Below are positions 26,101 through 35,505 of a stretch of 64,000 bases of DNA, piece by piece (the first letter of the stretch is position 1; the number at the start of each line of letters is the position of its first letter). The notes beneath the pieces are model-generated. The model was given only the letters and a program-made list of their open reading frames with translations, was not told the origin of the DNA and ran no database searches. The stretch covers positions 63,323,567 through 63,387,566 of the forward strand of contig NC_091135.1 of the NCBI RefSeq assembly GCF_041381155.1, read 5' to 3'. Position numbers and translations under genes: made by a program. This stretch comes from Argopecten irradians (lineage: Eukaryota; Mollusca; Bivalvia; Pectinida; Pectinidae).

Positions 26101-28924
26101 ATAGCTGTATATACTGTACATGTATAGTTGTATATACTGTACATGTATAGCTGTATATACTGTACATGTATAGCTGTATATACTGTACATGTATAGTTGT
26201 ATATACTGTACATGTATAGACGATGTATATACTGTACATGTATATAACTGTATATACTGTTATACTTACATGTATGTAAGCTGTATATACTGTACATGTA
26301 AGTGTATACTGTACATGTATAGCTGTATATACTGTACATGTATAGCTGTATATTACATGTATACTATGTAAGTACTGTATATACTGTACATGTATACTGA
26401 TATCTGTACATGTATAGTGTATATCTGTACATGTATAGCTGTATATACTGTACATGTATAGTGTATATACTGTACATGTCATTATACTGTATGTGTATAC
26501 TGTACATGTATAGCTGTATATACATGTATAGCTATATACTGTACATGTATAGCTGTATATACTGTACATGTATAGCTGTATATATGTACTGTATATGTAT
26601 ACTGTACAGTATACTGTACACTGTATACTGTATACTGTAATGTATAGCTGTATATACTGTACATGTATAGTTGTATATACTGTACATGTATAGCTGTATA
26701 TACTGTACATGTATAGCTTTACTGTATATAGCGTATATACGTAATGATAGCTGTATATACTGTACATGTATAGTGTATATACTGTACATGTGTTATATAC
26801 TGTACATGTATAGCTGTATACTGTACATGTATAGCTGTATATACTGTACATGTATAGTTGTATATACTGTACATGTATAGCTGTATATACTGTACATGTA
26901 TAGCTGTATATACTGTACATGTATAGCTGTATATACTGTACATGTATAGCTGTATATACTGTACATGTATAGTTGTATATACTGTACAGGTAAAGCTATA
27001 TATACTGTACATGTAGTATAGCTGTATATACTGTACATGTATAGCTGTATATACTGTACATGTATATAGCTGTATATACTTACATGTATGTTTATATAGC
27101 TGTATATATATATATATAGCTGTATATACTGTACATGTATAGCTGTATATACTGTACATGTATAGCTGTATATACTGTACATGTATAGTGTATATACTGT
27201 ACATGTGTACTAGCTGTATATACTGTACATTGTATGTATGTATATACTGTACATGTATAGCTGTAAATACTGTACATGTATAGTTGAATATGCTGTACAG
27301 GTAAAGCTATATATACTGTACATGTATAGCTGTATACTTTACATGTATAGCTGTATATACTATACATGTACAGCTGTATATAATGTACATGTATAGTTGT
27401 ATATACTGTACATGTATAGCTGTCTATACTTTACATGTATAGCTATATACTGTACATGTATAGCTGTATATACTGTACATGTATAGCTGTATATACTGTA
27501 CATGTATAGCTGTATATACTGTACATGTATAGTTGTATATACTGTACATGTATAGCTGTATATACTGTAAATGCATAGCTGTATACTGTACATATATAGC
27601 TGTATATACTGCATATATATTATACAAATATTTCATGGGTTACTGTGCTGTAGTTCATAATATTTACCCCGAGGTGATGGTAATCAACAAATGTTATATT
27701 GCACGAGGCCAAAGGCCGAGTTCAATATAACATTTGTTGATTACCATCACCGAGGGGTAAATATTATGAACTAGAGCACAGTAACCATGGAATATTTGTT
27801 TTTTACATAATCACCAGTTTTTCAGTTGAATAATTTTTTTATAAAACGAATACGACAATCACTTAACAAAATCACCAACACCGTGCCGTACGGAAAAAAC
27901 CCCTGAATATCCTATTGATGATTGACGTATAGCCCACGTACGTCACGTTGTAACTCCGGTTTGGATGTCTTATTGTCTGTTTTCACATTATTAGACCTGC
28001 TTGCAGCCTTTTGATCTGATACATTCATCGTGTCCGTCCTTTATTCGGTACAGTAAACGTCTACATGACGTGCTTGATTCAAGATCTATAAATCCAGCGC
28101 GAAATTGAGCGTGAACCTTTGTGACGTCATAATAACGTAACTCACTGTTACTCGCAATTCCTCGGAAGTTTTCTACAAAACTAGACAACAACAGCGAGGT
28201 GTTCCTAAAGCCGTGCAATATAACAATTTGAACCGTGCAACATAACGTTTCCATGAAAGCGTGCAATATAACTTCGAACCGTGCAATATAACAAATTATG
28301 TAATAAAGCTGTATACTGTACATGTATAACTTAATCTGTACATGTATAGCTGTATACTGTACATGTATAGCTGTATATACTGTACATGCATAGCTGTATA
28401 CTGTACATATATAGCTGTATATACTGCATATGTATAGCTGTATACTGTACATGTATAACTTAATCTGTACATGTATAGCTGTATACTGTACATGTATAGC
28501 TGTATGCTGTACATGTATGGCATTTATAGAATATCGATATAAAAAAGATGATGTTGCTCAAAGATACTTCATGGCTGTTCATACCATTTCTAAGATTAAT
28601 TAAGTTTCAAAAGATGACCAATATAATTTATTACATGATTAATACTAGTGTATTTAAAATAAGAACAAATCCACGTATTGCGAATTAAGTAAACGAAATA
28701 TGCGATTTTTGTTGTGAAAAAAATTATGAAAAATTATGAACATAATTTCAATAATAACGTATAAAATTTTATTGTACCGACATGGTGGTCATGGGTTATA
28801 AAGTAAATATATCATTGGATTCTGCGATTGAAAACATGGATTGAATTAGAAATAAAATGAAAAACATATACAAGAGAAACTTACCTGTAACTGCTATGAA
28901 GACTAATTTCATGTCGACAGACAT
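13898..28924 (-). CDS. Secreted fibrinogen-related domain protein, six exons, 303 aa
   Basis: Six minus-strand exons (28924-28885, 22067-21825, 16370-16258, 15398-15302, 14779-14618, 14154-13898) join in consistent phase to 303 codons plus TGA. Five introns have GT/AG ends, the donors being GTAAGT or GTACGT. Residues 1-19 form a signal peptide (second Met in MKLVFIAVT). Residues 33-72 hold four Cys and two N-glycosylation sites (N46, N66), loosely resembling a PAN/apple module. Residues 99-303 are a complete fibrinogen-related domain: CSGVYQI, GYCDADTTGG, VDFFRNWNEYKNGFGN, LRVELEDW, YRLSIGGYSGN, the calcium-site motif DRDND (D235, D237), and the C246-C259 pair around WW. Such proteins usually act as secreted lectins in innate immunity; the ligand here is unknown. 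No immunoglobulin, collagen or coiled-coil part is seen, so it is not a classical FREP. Confidence 0.88.
14618..14779 (-). CDS. FReD gene exon 5
   Basis: The acceptor TTTTTCCAG is before 14779 and the donor GTAAGTG after 14618. It encodes NDNLHRLTADPCVLRVELED through YRLSIGGYSGNV. The split Gly codon with exon 4 restores the family motif WIGND exactly. Confidence 0.9.
15302..15398 (-). CDS. FReD gene exon 4
   Basis: Encodes VIQNRHIGDVDFFRNWNEY and KNGFGNIDGDFWI, the most conserved part of the domain, and ends in phase 1 before GTAAGT. The acceptor is CCAAAG, a less usual last triplet than CAG, so the 5' boundary is the least certain splice site of the gene. Confidence 0.88.
16258..16370 (-). 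CDS. FReD gene exon 3: start of fibrinogen domain
   Basis: The acceptor TTTGATAG is before 16370 and the donor GTACGT after 16258. It encodes CLETTCSGVYQI through YCDADTTGGPWT, the first conserved block of the fibrinogen C-terminal fold. It ends in phase 0 before exon 4, which starts with VIQ, as in other members of this fold. Confidence 0.88.
16380..17160. other. FReD gene intron 2, proximal part, no recognised features
   Basis: AT-rich intron sequence with no convincing exon or element. Confidence 0.4.
17171..17875 (+). repeat. Interspersed element with about 141-bp internal modules
   Basis: It opens with AGGCCCATGGGCCTTAACGG, the same start as the element at 12331, but has a different core: modules carrying AAGGTCAAGGTCATTCATTT near 17314, 17456 and 17597, each followed by a GGTAGCCCTTCATCCCAGCA-like block. 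It fades after GGCGCACGGCGGACGGGGCA at about 17850. No coding capacity. Confidence 0.5.
18546..18680. mobile_element. Small hairpin MITE candidate with 15-bp inverted ends
   Basis: TAAGCATTGATGTCA at 18546-18560 is repeated as its perfect reverse complement at 18666-18680, bounding 135 bases of AT-rich DNA. The size and perfect ends fit a miniature inverted-repeat element with TA flanks. Superfamily not assigned. Confidence 0.55.
18974..19341. mobile_element. MITE copy 1, intact terminal inverted repeats
   Basis: The left end TTAAAGATGCTCCACCGCCG near 18975 and the right end GCGGTGGAGCATCTTTAA near 19323 are inverted copies. The inside is non-coding. The same internal sequence, including GGTGCATGCGC and the CATTCCATATAG-like block, recurs at 33523-33850. 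TTAA or TTTAA at both ends may be the target duplication, but it merges with the inverted repeat so the exact edge is ambiguous. Confidence 0.75.
19854..20784 (+). mobile_element. Tc1/mariner-like transposon remnant with intact ends
   Basis: TACTGAACGCCAAAAAA at 19856-19872 is matched by its reverse complement ending at 20782, with TA on both outer sides as the duplicated target. The 927-bp body is shorter than a complete Tc1 element because the transposase N-terminal DNA-binding part is largely missing. It lies in intron 2 of the minus-strand FReD gene, just left of the 33-bp array. Confidence 0.85.
19929..20637 (+). pseudogene. Tc1-family transposase, broken
   Basis: Fragments in shifting frames match the Tc1 DDE transposase: PYVVPILTQRHRQKRLTWA, then LLSDESKF (first catalytic D), RLCVYRCRGERYA and GGGSV. 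After a frame change near 20210 come FHQDNARPHTA (second catalytic D) and WPCLSPNLNPI. A further one-base shift right after NLNPI falls at the codon expected to carry the third acidic residue; the frame then continues as HLWDKLGRRIRTRQ and ends in SMKRRCIAVHNNNGRHT before TAG. With the N terminus missing and at least two frame breaks it cannot make active transposase. Confidence 0.85.
20813..21772 (+). repeat. 33-bp minisatellite (about 29 copies) with higher-order structure
   Basis: Units contain CACTGGGACAAAGTTTACTT followed by GGAATCAAGAGTC. Variants (GGACAAAG or GGGCCAAAG, TCTAGAG or TCAAGAG, CAATTGGG) recur in one fixed order: a block of nine units (297 bp) starting near 20946 repeats almost exactly from near 21243. 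The unit is divisible by three, so the plus strand is open as an 11-residue VHWDKVYLESR repeat for about 250 codons, but this lies inside an intron of the opposite-strand FReD gene and I do not call it coding. Confidence 0.93.
21825..22067 (-). CDS. FReD gene exon 2: N-terminal Cys module
   Basis: The acceptor ATTCATTTCAG precedes 22067 and the donor GTAAGT follows 21825. The 243 bases encode the end of the signal peptide, a basic stretch (IRQRTWSRRQTR) and a segment with CLCK and SYNSSTGVC. The SYN..TG.C pattern is like PAN/apple modules, but the full Cys set of that family is not present. Confidence 0.8.
22080..23220. other. FReD gene intron 1, AT-rich part, no recognised features
   Basis: Strongly AT-rich with only short frames; no exon-like segment or clear element end seen. 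Confidence 0.4.
23226..23600 (+). repeat. Degenerate tandem modules (three, about 120-150 bp)
   Basis: Three loosely similar segments each carry an AACCAAT or ACCAATCAG block, a ATTCAGCAT or ATTTAGCAT block and then CCAATTTCACTTA or CTAATATTCACTTAC. Divergence is high, so this may be one old element with internal duplication. Confidence 0.35.
24175..24735 (-). mobile_element. SINE copy inserted into an older SINE fragment
   Basis: From 24175 to about 24240 the plus strand shows the reverse complement of a SINE 3' end (GTCATGTAAGGACGGCCTCC up to GTGCGTGTTCTTGG). It is cut off by TTTGTTTGTTTGATTGGTTG, the A/C-rich tail of a second, nearly complete minus-strand SINE (24262-24735) with GGGAGACTGCGGTATGTTCG, CACCCGGTCACATTATACTG and the tRNA-like region near 24640-24680. 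The order shows nested insertion. It lies in intron 1 of the FReD gene. Confidence 0.8.
25108..27616. repeat. 23-bp AT-rich palindromic satellite (about 109 copies)
   Basis: The unit reads TGTACATGTATAGCTGTATA plus TAC. It is almost entirely made of overlapping palindromes (GTATATAC, TGTACA, TACATGTA, AGCT), so either strand looks alike and hairpins or cruciforms are easy. From 25500 to 26200 units are nearly identical; from 26217 to 26800 they are irregular. Since 23 is not divisible by three, all three frames cycle through Tyr/Cys/Ile/Thr-rich peptides, which are not genes. It sits in intron 1 of the FReD gene. Confidence 0.95.
27617..28306. mobile_element. Foldback-type insertion inside the 23-bp satellite
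   Basis: The satellite stops at about 27616 and resumes at 28308 with the same unit, so these roughly 690 bases are an insertion. The left end is a long hairpin (27625-27798). The right part (28196-28300) repeats a CGTGCAATATAAC motif that also occurs at the hairpin tip. No convincing reading frame is present: the minus-strand frame across it merely joins satellite and element. Confidence 0.65.
27625..27798. repeat. Long near-perfect inverted repeat (arms about 75 bp)
   Basis: The left arm starts CAAATATTTCATGGGTTACT and includes TTCATAATATTTACCCC and GATGGTAATCAACAAATG. The right arm is the reverse complement, ending CAGTAACCATGGAATATTTG. The tip is GAGGCCAAAGGCCGAG. Mismatches are few, such as TGTAGTTC against GAACTAGA. 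Confidence 0.9.
28308..28520. repeat. 23-bp satellite, right-hand continuation (about 9 copies)
   Basis: Same unit as the main array, with several shortened copies (ATAACTTAATCTGTACATG). It stands apart from the rest only because of the foldback insertion. Confidence 0.9.
28885..28924 (-). CDS. FReD gene exon 1: start codon and signal peptide
   Basis: ATG at 28924-28922, with a second in-frame ATG four codons later that begins the hydrophobic signal MKLVFIAVT. The exon ends in phase 1 before GTAAGT. The leading G of a split Val codon is completed by exon 2, extending the hydrophobic run to VVAVLG. Confidence 0.75.
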
Positions 28925-28929
28925 CGGAG

Positions 28930-30118
28930 TCACATTTGTATGTGTTTTGTAACAAACTGTGCTGCTAATCAATAATGTTAATCAGTCCATTGGGATGAGA
29001 GTAAAACACGTCTATTCCAATGCTTGCATGATAATTAGCAAATAGGTTATGTGTATCAATACTAGAACATTAAATGAAGATATAATGTTCTCTTTACATA
29101 CATATGTTGAACATTTGTTATAAAAATTTAATTGTTACAAACGAAGCCAATTCTTCATCAAACGGCTGGTCTCAAATTTTGCCTAAATAACTCTAAGAAG
29201 CTTAGCATAACCATGAATTATAAACACATTCGACATTGAAACAAAAACTATTAACGATGTGTCGTTCCCAGGCAAACTTAGCGTTGGGTATGGCACCAAA
29301 TCAATATGAAGAAAAAAATAGAAAAACAGTACCATAAGCAAATAAAAAAAAGATTGATTAAATGCACTGCAAACATATAAAGGGAAAAACTAACCAAAGA
29401 GATGAATGACAAATTTAACCATTTCGATTGTGTATTCTATCTTTACGTATTGTAAATTGTCGGCACTCGTGAATAATGTTTGCATATTGTTTCACTATTT
29501 CTACTATGTATAGTACAGTAATTATTTACATTACTATGTATGATAAAAGAGGACGACGTTTCACACTAAAGAACAAGTAAACGATCAACACTAGGTCAAA
29601 GTAGATGTGTGTTAGGAATGAAAGCTTTCTTAGAACATCAGGTAACTATCGTTCTGTTGAATTACATTACAAAAGGTTTGAATTGTTACAAAAAAATCAT
29701 AAATATAAGTACATTACTGATAATTACTCATTTCCTATGGCGACTATGTTAAAGATGCCATTATATTGACTTTAGGAGGCAATGTGGACATCATCTCAAT
29801 AAATAACATGAGACTCCGAGGCTATAAAACCATTTAACATCTTTAAACTGACTTAATGGTCCTTTAGGTTACTTTTTCGATTTTAAGATGGCTTGAAGCA
29901 GCTGAGAAGATCTATGAAATACTAGTAACTTTGACTTCTTCTGTACACATGTCACACACCACTGGGGTCAGTGATCACCCATTTCTCATCATTATACATC
30001 ATCGAAGTTTGAGCACTGCTAAATGTGTCTTCCTTATATTTATACGCGAACGTAATACCCTTATACACATGGACAAGTAACGTAGATTATGAAACGTTGG
30101 CTGTGCATACATGTGTCA
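28930..30118. other. Upstream region of the FReD gene; no further gene seen
   Basis: It lies 5' of the start codon on the minus strand and should contain the promoter. There is no clear TATA box close to the ATG; a CCAATGG box occurs on the minus strand near 28992. The rest is AT-rich without open frames or recognised elements. Confidence 0.4.
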
Positions 30119-32530
30119 GACTTTCTCAAAATCTGTGTTAACGTACTAGTCCCTGTGCCCTCCAATCAATATAGACTTTCTCAAAATCTGTGTTAACGTA
30201 CTAGTCCCTGTTCCCTCCAATCAATAAAGACTTTCTCACAATCTGTGTTAACGTACTAGTCCCTGTGCCCTCCAATCAATAAAGACTTTCTCACAATCTG
30301 TGTTAACGTACTAGTCCCTGTTCCCTCCAATCAATAAAGGCTTTCTCACAATCTGTCTTAACGTACTAGTCCCTGTTCCCTCCAATCAATAAAGACTTTC
30401 TCACAATCTGTGTTAAATCTGTGTTAACGTACTAGTCCCTGTTCCCTCCGATCAATAAAGACTCTCACAATCTGTGTTAACGTACTAGTCCCTGTGCCCT
30501 CCGATCAATAAAGACTCTCACAATCTGCGTTAACGTACTAGTCCCTGTTCCCTCCAATCAATAAAGACTTTCTCACAATCTGTGTTAACGTACTAGTCCC
30601 TGTGCCCTCCGATAAATAAAGACTCTCACAATATGTGTTAACGTACTAGTCCCTGTGGCCTCCAATCAATAAAGACTTTCTCACAATCTGTGTTAACGTA
30701 CTAGTCCCTGTGCCCTCCAATCAATAAAGACTCTCTCGCAATCTGTGTTAACGTACTAGTCCCTGTTCCCTCCGATCAATAAAGACTCTCACAATCTGTG
30801 TTAACGTACTAGTCCCTGTGCCCTCCAATCAATAAAGACTTTCTCACAGTCTGTGTTAACGTACTAGTCCCTGTTCCCTCCAATCAATAAAGACTTTCTC
30901 ACAATCTGTGTTAATGTACTAGTCCCTGTTCCCTCCAATCAATAAAGACTTTCTCACAATCTGTGTTAACGTACTAGTCCCTGTGCCCTCCAATCAATAA
31001 AGACTTTCTCACAATCTGTGTTAACGTACTAGTCCCTGTGCCCTCCAATCAATAAAGACTTTCTCACAATCTGTGTTAACGTACTAGTCCCTGTGCCCTC
31101 CAATCAATAAAGACTTTCTCACAATCTGTGTTAACGTACTAGTCCCTGTTCCCTCCAATCAATAAAGACTTTCTCACAATCTGTGTTAACGTACTAGTCC
31201 CTGTTCCCTCCAATCAATAAAGACTTTCTCACAATCTGTGTTAATGTACTAGTCCCTGTTCCCTCCAATCAATAAAGACTTTCTCACAATCTGTGTTAAC
31301 GTACTAGTCCCTGTGCCCTCCAATCAATAAAGACTTTCTCACAATCTGTGTTAACGTACTAGTCCCTGTGCCCTCCAATCAATAAAGACTTTCTCACAAT
31401 CTGTGTTAACGTACTAGTCCCTGTGCCCTCCAATCAATAAAGACTTTCTCACAATCTGTGTTTACGAACTAGTCCCTGTGCCCTCCAATCAATAAAGACT
31501 TTCTCACAATCTGTGTTAACGTACTAGTCCCTGTTCCCTCCAATCAATAAAGACTTTCTCACAATCTGTGTTAATGTACTAGTCCCTGTACTCTCCAATC
31601 AATAAAGACTTTCTCACAATCTGTGTTAACGTACTAGTCCCTGTTCCCTCCAATCAATAAAGACTTTCTCACAATCTGTGTTAACGTACTAGTCCCTGTG
31701 CCCTCCGATCAATAAAGACTCTCACAATCTGTGTTAACGTACTAGTCCCTGTGCCCTCCGATCAATAAAGACTTTCTCAAAATCTGTGTTAACGTACTAG
31801 TCCCTGTGCCCTCCGATCAATAAAGACTCTCACAATCTGTGTTAACGTACTAGTCCCTGTGCCCTCCGATCAATAAAGACTCTCACAATCTGTGTTAACG
31901 TACTAGTCCCTGTTCCCTCCAATCAATAAAGACTCTCACAATCTGTGTTAATGTACTAGTCCCTGTTCCCTCCAATCAATAAAGACTTTCTCACAATCTG
32001 TGTTAACGTACTAGTCCCTGTTCCCTCCAATCAATAAAGACTTTCTCACAATCTGTGTTAACGTACTAGTCCCTGTTCCCTCCAATCAATAAAGACTTTC
32101 TCACAATCTGTGTTAACGTACTAGTCCCTGTGCCCTCCGATCAATAAAGACTCTCACAATCTGTGTTAACGTACTAGTCCCTGTGCCCTCCGATCAATAA
32201 AGACTTTCTTAAAATCTGTGTTAACGTACTAGTCCCTGTGCCCTCCGATCAATAAAGACTCTCACAATCTGTGTTAACGTACTAGTCCCTGTGCCCTCCG
32301 ATCAATAAAGACTCTCACAATCTGTGTTAACGTACTAGTCCCTGTGCCCTCCGATCAATAAAGACTCTCACAATCTGTGTTAACGTACTAGTCCCTGTGC
32401 CCTCCAATCAATAAAGACTTTCTCACAATCTGCGTTAACGTACTAGTCCCTGTGCCCTCCGATCAATAAAGACTTTCTCACAATCTGTGTTAACGTACTA
32501 GACCCTGTTCCCTCCAATCAATAAAGAACT
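30119..32530 (+). repeat. 55-bp satellite (about 44 copies) with a 52-bp variant
   Basis: The unit contains AGACTTTCTCACAATCTGTG, TTAACGTACTAGTCCCTGT and TCCCTCCAATCAATAAA. A 52-bp variant lacks three bases (AGACTCTCACA in place of AGACTTTCTCACA) and often pairs with CCGATCAATAAA. Each unit holds a plus-strand AATAAA and clustered palindromes GTTAAC, GTAC and ACTAGT. Identity between units is very high. Confidence 0.95.
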
Positions 32531-32542
32531 TTTACTCATAAG

Positions 32543-32820
32543 ATAACTCCACCACCCTCACACACAACCAAATCAACTCTAAAAACTCCACCACCCTCAC
32601 ACACAACCAAATCAACTCTAAAAAACTCCACCACCCTCACACACAACCAAATCAACTCTAAAAACTCCACCACCCTCACACACAACCAAATCAACTCTAA
32701 AAACTCCACCACCCTCACACACAACCAAATCAACTCTAAAAAACTCCACCACCCTCACACACAACCAAATCAACTCTAAAAACTCCACCATCCTCACACA
32801 CAACCAAATCAACTCTAAGA
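32543..32820. repeat. 39/40-bp minisatellite (7 copies)
   Basis: The unit reads AACTCCACCACCCTCACACA, then CAACCAAATCAACTCTAAA. It follows the 55-bp array after only about a dozen bases. C-rich on the plus strand and nearly identical between copies. Confidence 0.93.
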
Positions 32821-32944
32821 ACGGACTCCGGCTTTGTCTAATTTCCCCTTTTATTCTGTACTACAATTTTTCTACATAGCTTTAAAAATCCCTCAAAGCT
32901 GTCGCCATTGTATTGCCAAAGAGGAATATTTTATTTCAAACTGT

Positions 32945-33488
32945 CTTGGCCCTGCAGGTAGGGCGTTAGAATTGTACCTGCTGCCCCTATTGCATGTCGT
33001 AAAAGGCGACTAAATTTAGGATCTTATCTTTTCTTTTCTTCCTAACTGACTTTATCTTTCCTAATGCCTCCCTTGGCACCGCCTCACTTTTGGCCTTGGG
33101 TTGAGCGTTCGCCCCTGTGAGGAAGGCTCTGGGTTCTGTCCCCTGGCCGAGACACACCAAAGTCTATAAAAGTGGTAGTTTCTGCTCCTGCTTAGCGCTC
33201 AGCAAACGGGGAGTGGGACGACTGGTTCGCCCGTTGTCAGTATAATGTGACCGGGTGTGGTGTGTTGCTTGGTGTCTTCGGCGGCATGCTTCAGTGATAT
33301 AGCACTATAAAAAGGGCAATAGTTCCACTATACAAGAAGACACAACATGAATATACCGCAGTCTCCCAAAACAAGCACCTCGCACAACACACACGCAACA
33401 CACCGCATACATGGGAGGCCGTCCTTACATGACCATAGCTGTTAATCGGACGTTAATTAATCAAACAAACAAAACAAACAAAAATCAA
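32945..33488 (+). mobile_element. tRNA-derived SINE, near full length
   Basis: It begins with a GCAGGTAGGGCGTTAGAATT leader. At 33093-33163 there is a tRNA-like part with an A-box-like TTGGGTTGAGCGTTCG, a B-box-like GGTTCTGTCCC and a terminal ACACCA. A long body follows (CTCAGCAAACGGGGAGTGGG, GTATAATGTGACCGGGT, CACTATAAAAAGGGCAA), then the conserved 3' end CATGGGAGGCCGTCCTTAC and an AAACAAACAAAACAAACA tail. About 540 bp. The 3' end is the source of the 48-bp satellite unit. Confidence 0.85.
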
Positions 33489-33522
33489 ACTGTCTTTTTT
33501 GTTCTAATGATAGAGCAAACTT

Positions 33523-33850
33523 AGAGATGCCCCATCGCCGATAGAGCATAAACGATACTCATCATTTGAACATTAATTGGTGTTCAGTCGTGTATTTATA
33601 TGTCTAATTAACACAAAAATAATATAAAATAAGTTATTTTTGTTTGGTGCATGCGCAATCAGTACTTCATTCCATATAGGACATGGTACCACGAAATTTT
33701 TTTCGGGGCGCAATCAATTATTTTTAATATTTTTATCTTGAGTAAAATTAGAAACTCAACCATTTCAATGGTGGCGATGCTGTAAAGGAAGTAACTTCTG
33801 TGACTGAAGAAAAGTACTAATTTGTCTATTCCTGTTTTTTGCAAAATGTC
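33523..33850. mobile_element. MITE copy 2 (3' end decayed)
   Basis: Matches the element at 18974-19341 over most of its length, including GATGCCCCATCGCCGATAGA, GGTGCATGCGCAATCAGTAC and ATTTTTTTCGGGGCGCAAT. The left inverted end is recognisable but the right end no longer carries the GGAGCATCTTTAA partner. Confidence 0.75.
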
Positions 33851-34079
33851 ATGGAATAGTTAGATAGTTTTGGAGTAGTTTAAAAAACCAGCGTAAAATT
33901 GATTTCTAACTAAAATGCATTACTCTATGGGTGACGATTAAGACGATGTCTGGAGAGGACATTCTTCTTCGCCTGCTGGCTGAGGAAAATGATGCAGAGC
34001 TCAGATAAGTAAGTTACAATCCTTACCCTATTATACCATGTATATTATTTGAAGAATTGTAAAATTCTGTGCGCGTCGC

Positions 34080-34245
34080 CTCCCTTTATCATGGGATTGG
34101 TTTAGCTTAGGAGACGGAAGAAAGCTTGAGCACCAGGAGAAAAACGTTGCCAGCGGAAGTATATGCCAATTGGCCCATATGGGATTCGAACTCGCGACTC
34201 AGAGGTGGAGGGTTTGTTGTAATACGTCAGGACATTTGGCCTTTT
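34080..34245 (-). repeat. tRNA-related SINE fragment (second family)
   Basis: On the minus strand CTCTGAGTCGCGAGTTCGAA is followed by TCCCATATGGG, a good pol III B box (GAGTTCGAATCCC). Then come a TTCCGCTGGCAACG-like and a CTCCTGGTGCTCAAGC-like block, as in tRNA-headed SINEs. It is too short and unstructured to be a working tRNA gene. It may belong to the V-SINE-like elements common in molluscs. Confidence 0.5.
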
Positions 34246-34249
34246 ATCA

Positions 34250-35105
34250 TGGGAACCAGTCCGTGAAAAAAGGACAGCCATACTAACAAAGTCTTCATTC
34301 TTATGCTATGAACTACATTGAAACAAAAACATGTGAAGTTTCATTGACCAAACAAACTAGAGACTTTACAGTTTTTATTATTATACGAGTTGTCTCTCCT
34401 GGACTTTCGGCCTCTGTCAATACACCAGCCAGAACTACGGTCGAAAACTCAACGGGGTTTTATATACACAATTTGGGATTGCACAGAAAAAAATACTGAT
34501 AACAACTCGTTGCCGATAATGGGTAAAACACGTGTTAATAAGATCAGAAACACTACATGTATCACATCTTATACTACTTACTTCTCGTTCTTTTAGCACC
34601 AATTATCTATTGGGCGTTTTTATCCCTTATTTTCTGTATTATACTTTTCATAGTACTCCTAAAAGACCCAGAGGCTATTCAGGGTTGCGTTTTCAGTATA
34701 TGATGATCTATAATCTCCTATATCTATTGTAAATATGCACTCGTCACGAGGGTCCCTCAGGATAGGTCTGTTCAAATCCGACAAGGAACTATCGATTTTT
34801 ACTTTTTTGACCAAAAACATTTTTCAAACACTTCGTAATAGTATTAAAACCAAAAATTCATTCAATCAAAAACCGAAGTCTGCTAAAAACACAGAAAAGT
34901 GAAGATAAGCCCCAAGTCTCAACCTGCTGATTTGATGTATAGTCTCTCCGATTCATGGTTATAAAGATATTTGGAGTAGCAGCGCCGACTTATCGATAAA
35001 TAAAATACATGTATAACTTAAAAAAAGGTTTCAACACGTCTACAACTTTTCATATACTTTGACCAGTTAAAGAAGATGCTTTAGTATTATCAATTATTAG
35101 ACATG
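34250..35105. other. Spacer without recognised features
   Basis: AT-rich; only short overlapping frames of no recognisable family. Confidence 0.4.
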
Positions 35106-35110
35106 AGTCC

Positions 35111-35291
35111 TGTTGACCACTTTGATTTATATCGTGTTTCAATCATAACAAACACTCATCTTCTAGTTCTCGCCATGCTGTATTCGAACAACCGGAAGTA
35201 CACATAATAGTAAACAAGGTTACACAATATTACGGAATGGGTGATGTTATATGCGGAACGAAATAATGCTACTATTTCTATATTATCAACA
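35111..35291 (-). repeat. 3' LTR of the retrotransposon
   Basis: 181 bp, ends TG...CA, preceded on the outer side by the target duplication AGTCC at 35106-35110. Two differences from the 5' LTR. Confidence 0.95.
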
Positions 35292-35305
35292 TCCCCTTTT
35301 CTTTA
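35292..35305 (-). other. Polypurine tract
   Basis: On the minus strand AAAGAAAAGGGGA lies immediately before the 3' LTR, the position where plus-strand DNA synthesis is primed in LTR retroelements. Confidence 0.75.
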
Positions 35306-35505
35306 AAAAAAAATAAAAACATATTACCAGCAGATATTGATACTGACTAGATTAATAGATTTACTAGAATAATGTCTCTAATTCCAATTGAATTAATAAA
35401 AGTGAAAAATACTTTGGTTTAAGCTAAAACGTCGAATGAGTCCTATGATACTAGCACGAACGTTCAATAATTCATAACAGTTCAAATAAACAAGATTGAA
35501 CATAT

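Noticed and set aside
25087-28523. Tyr/Cys/Thr-rich frames across the 23-bp array
   Set aside because: Artefact of the satellite; the same peptide appears from all three frames in turn. The 153-codon minus frame at 27991-28452 joins satellite and foldback element.
34185-34215. tRNA gene suggested by GGATTCGAACTCGCGACTC
   Set aside because: Only the T-arm/B-box part is tRNA-like; no D-arm, anticodon stem or acceptor pairing could be drawn, so it fits a SINE head better.
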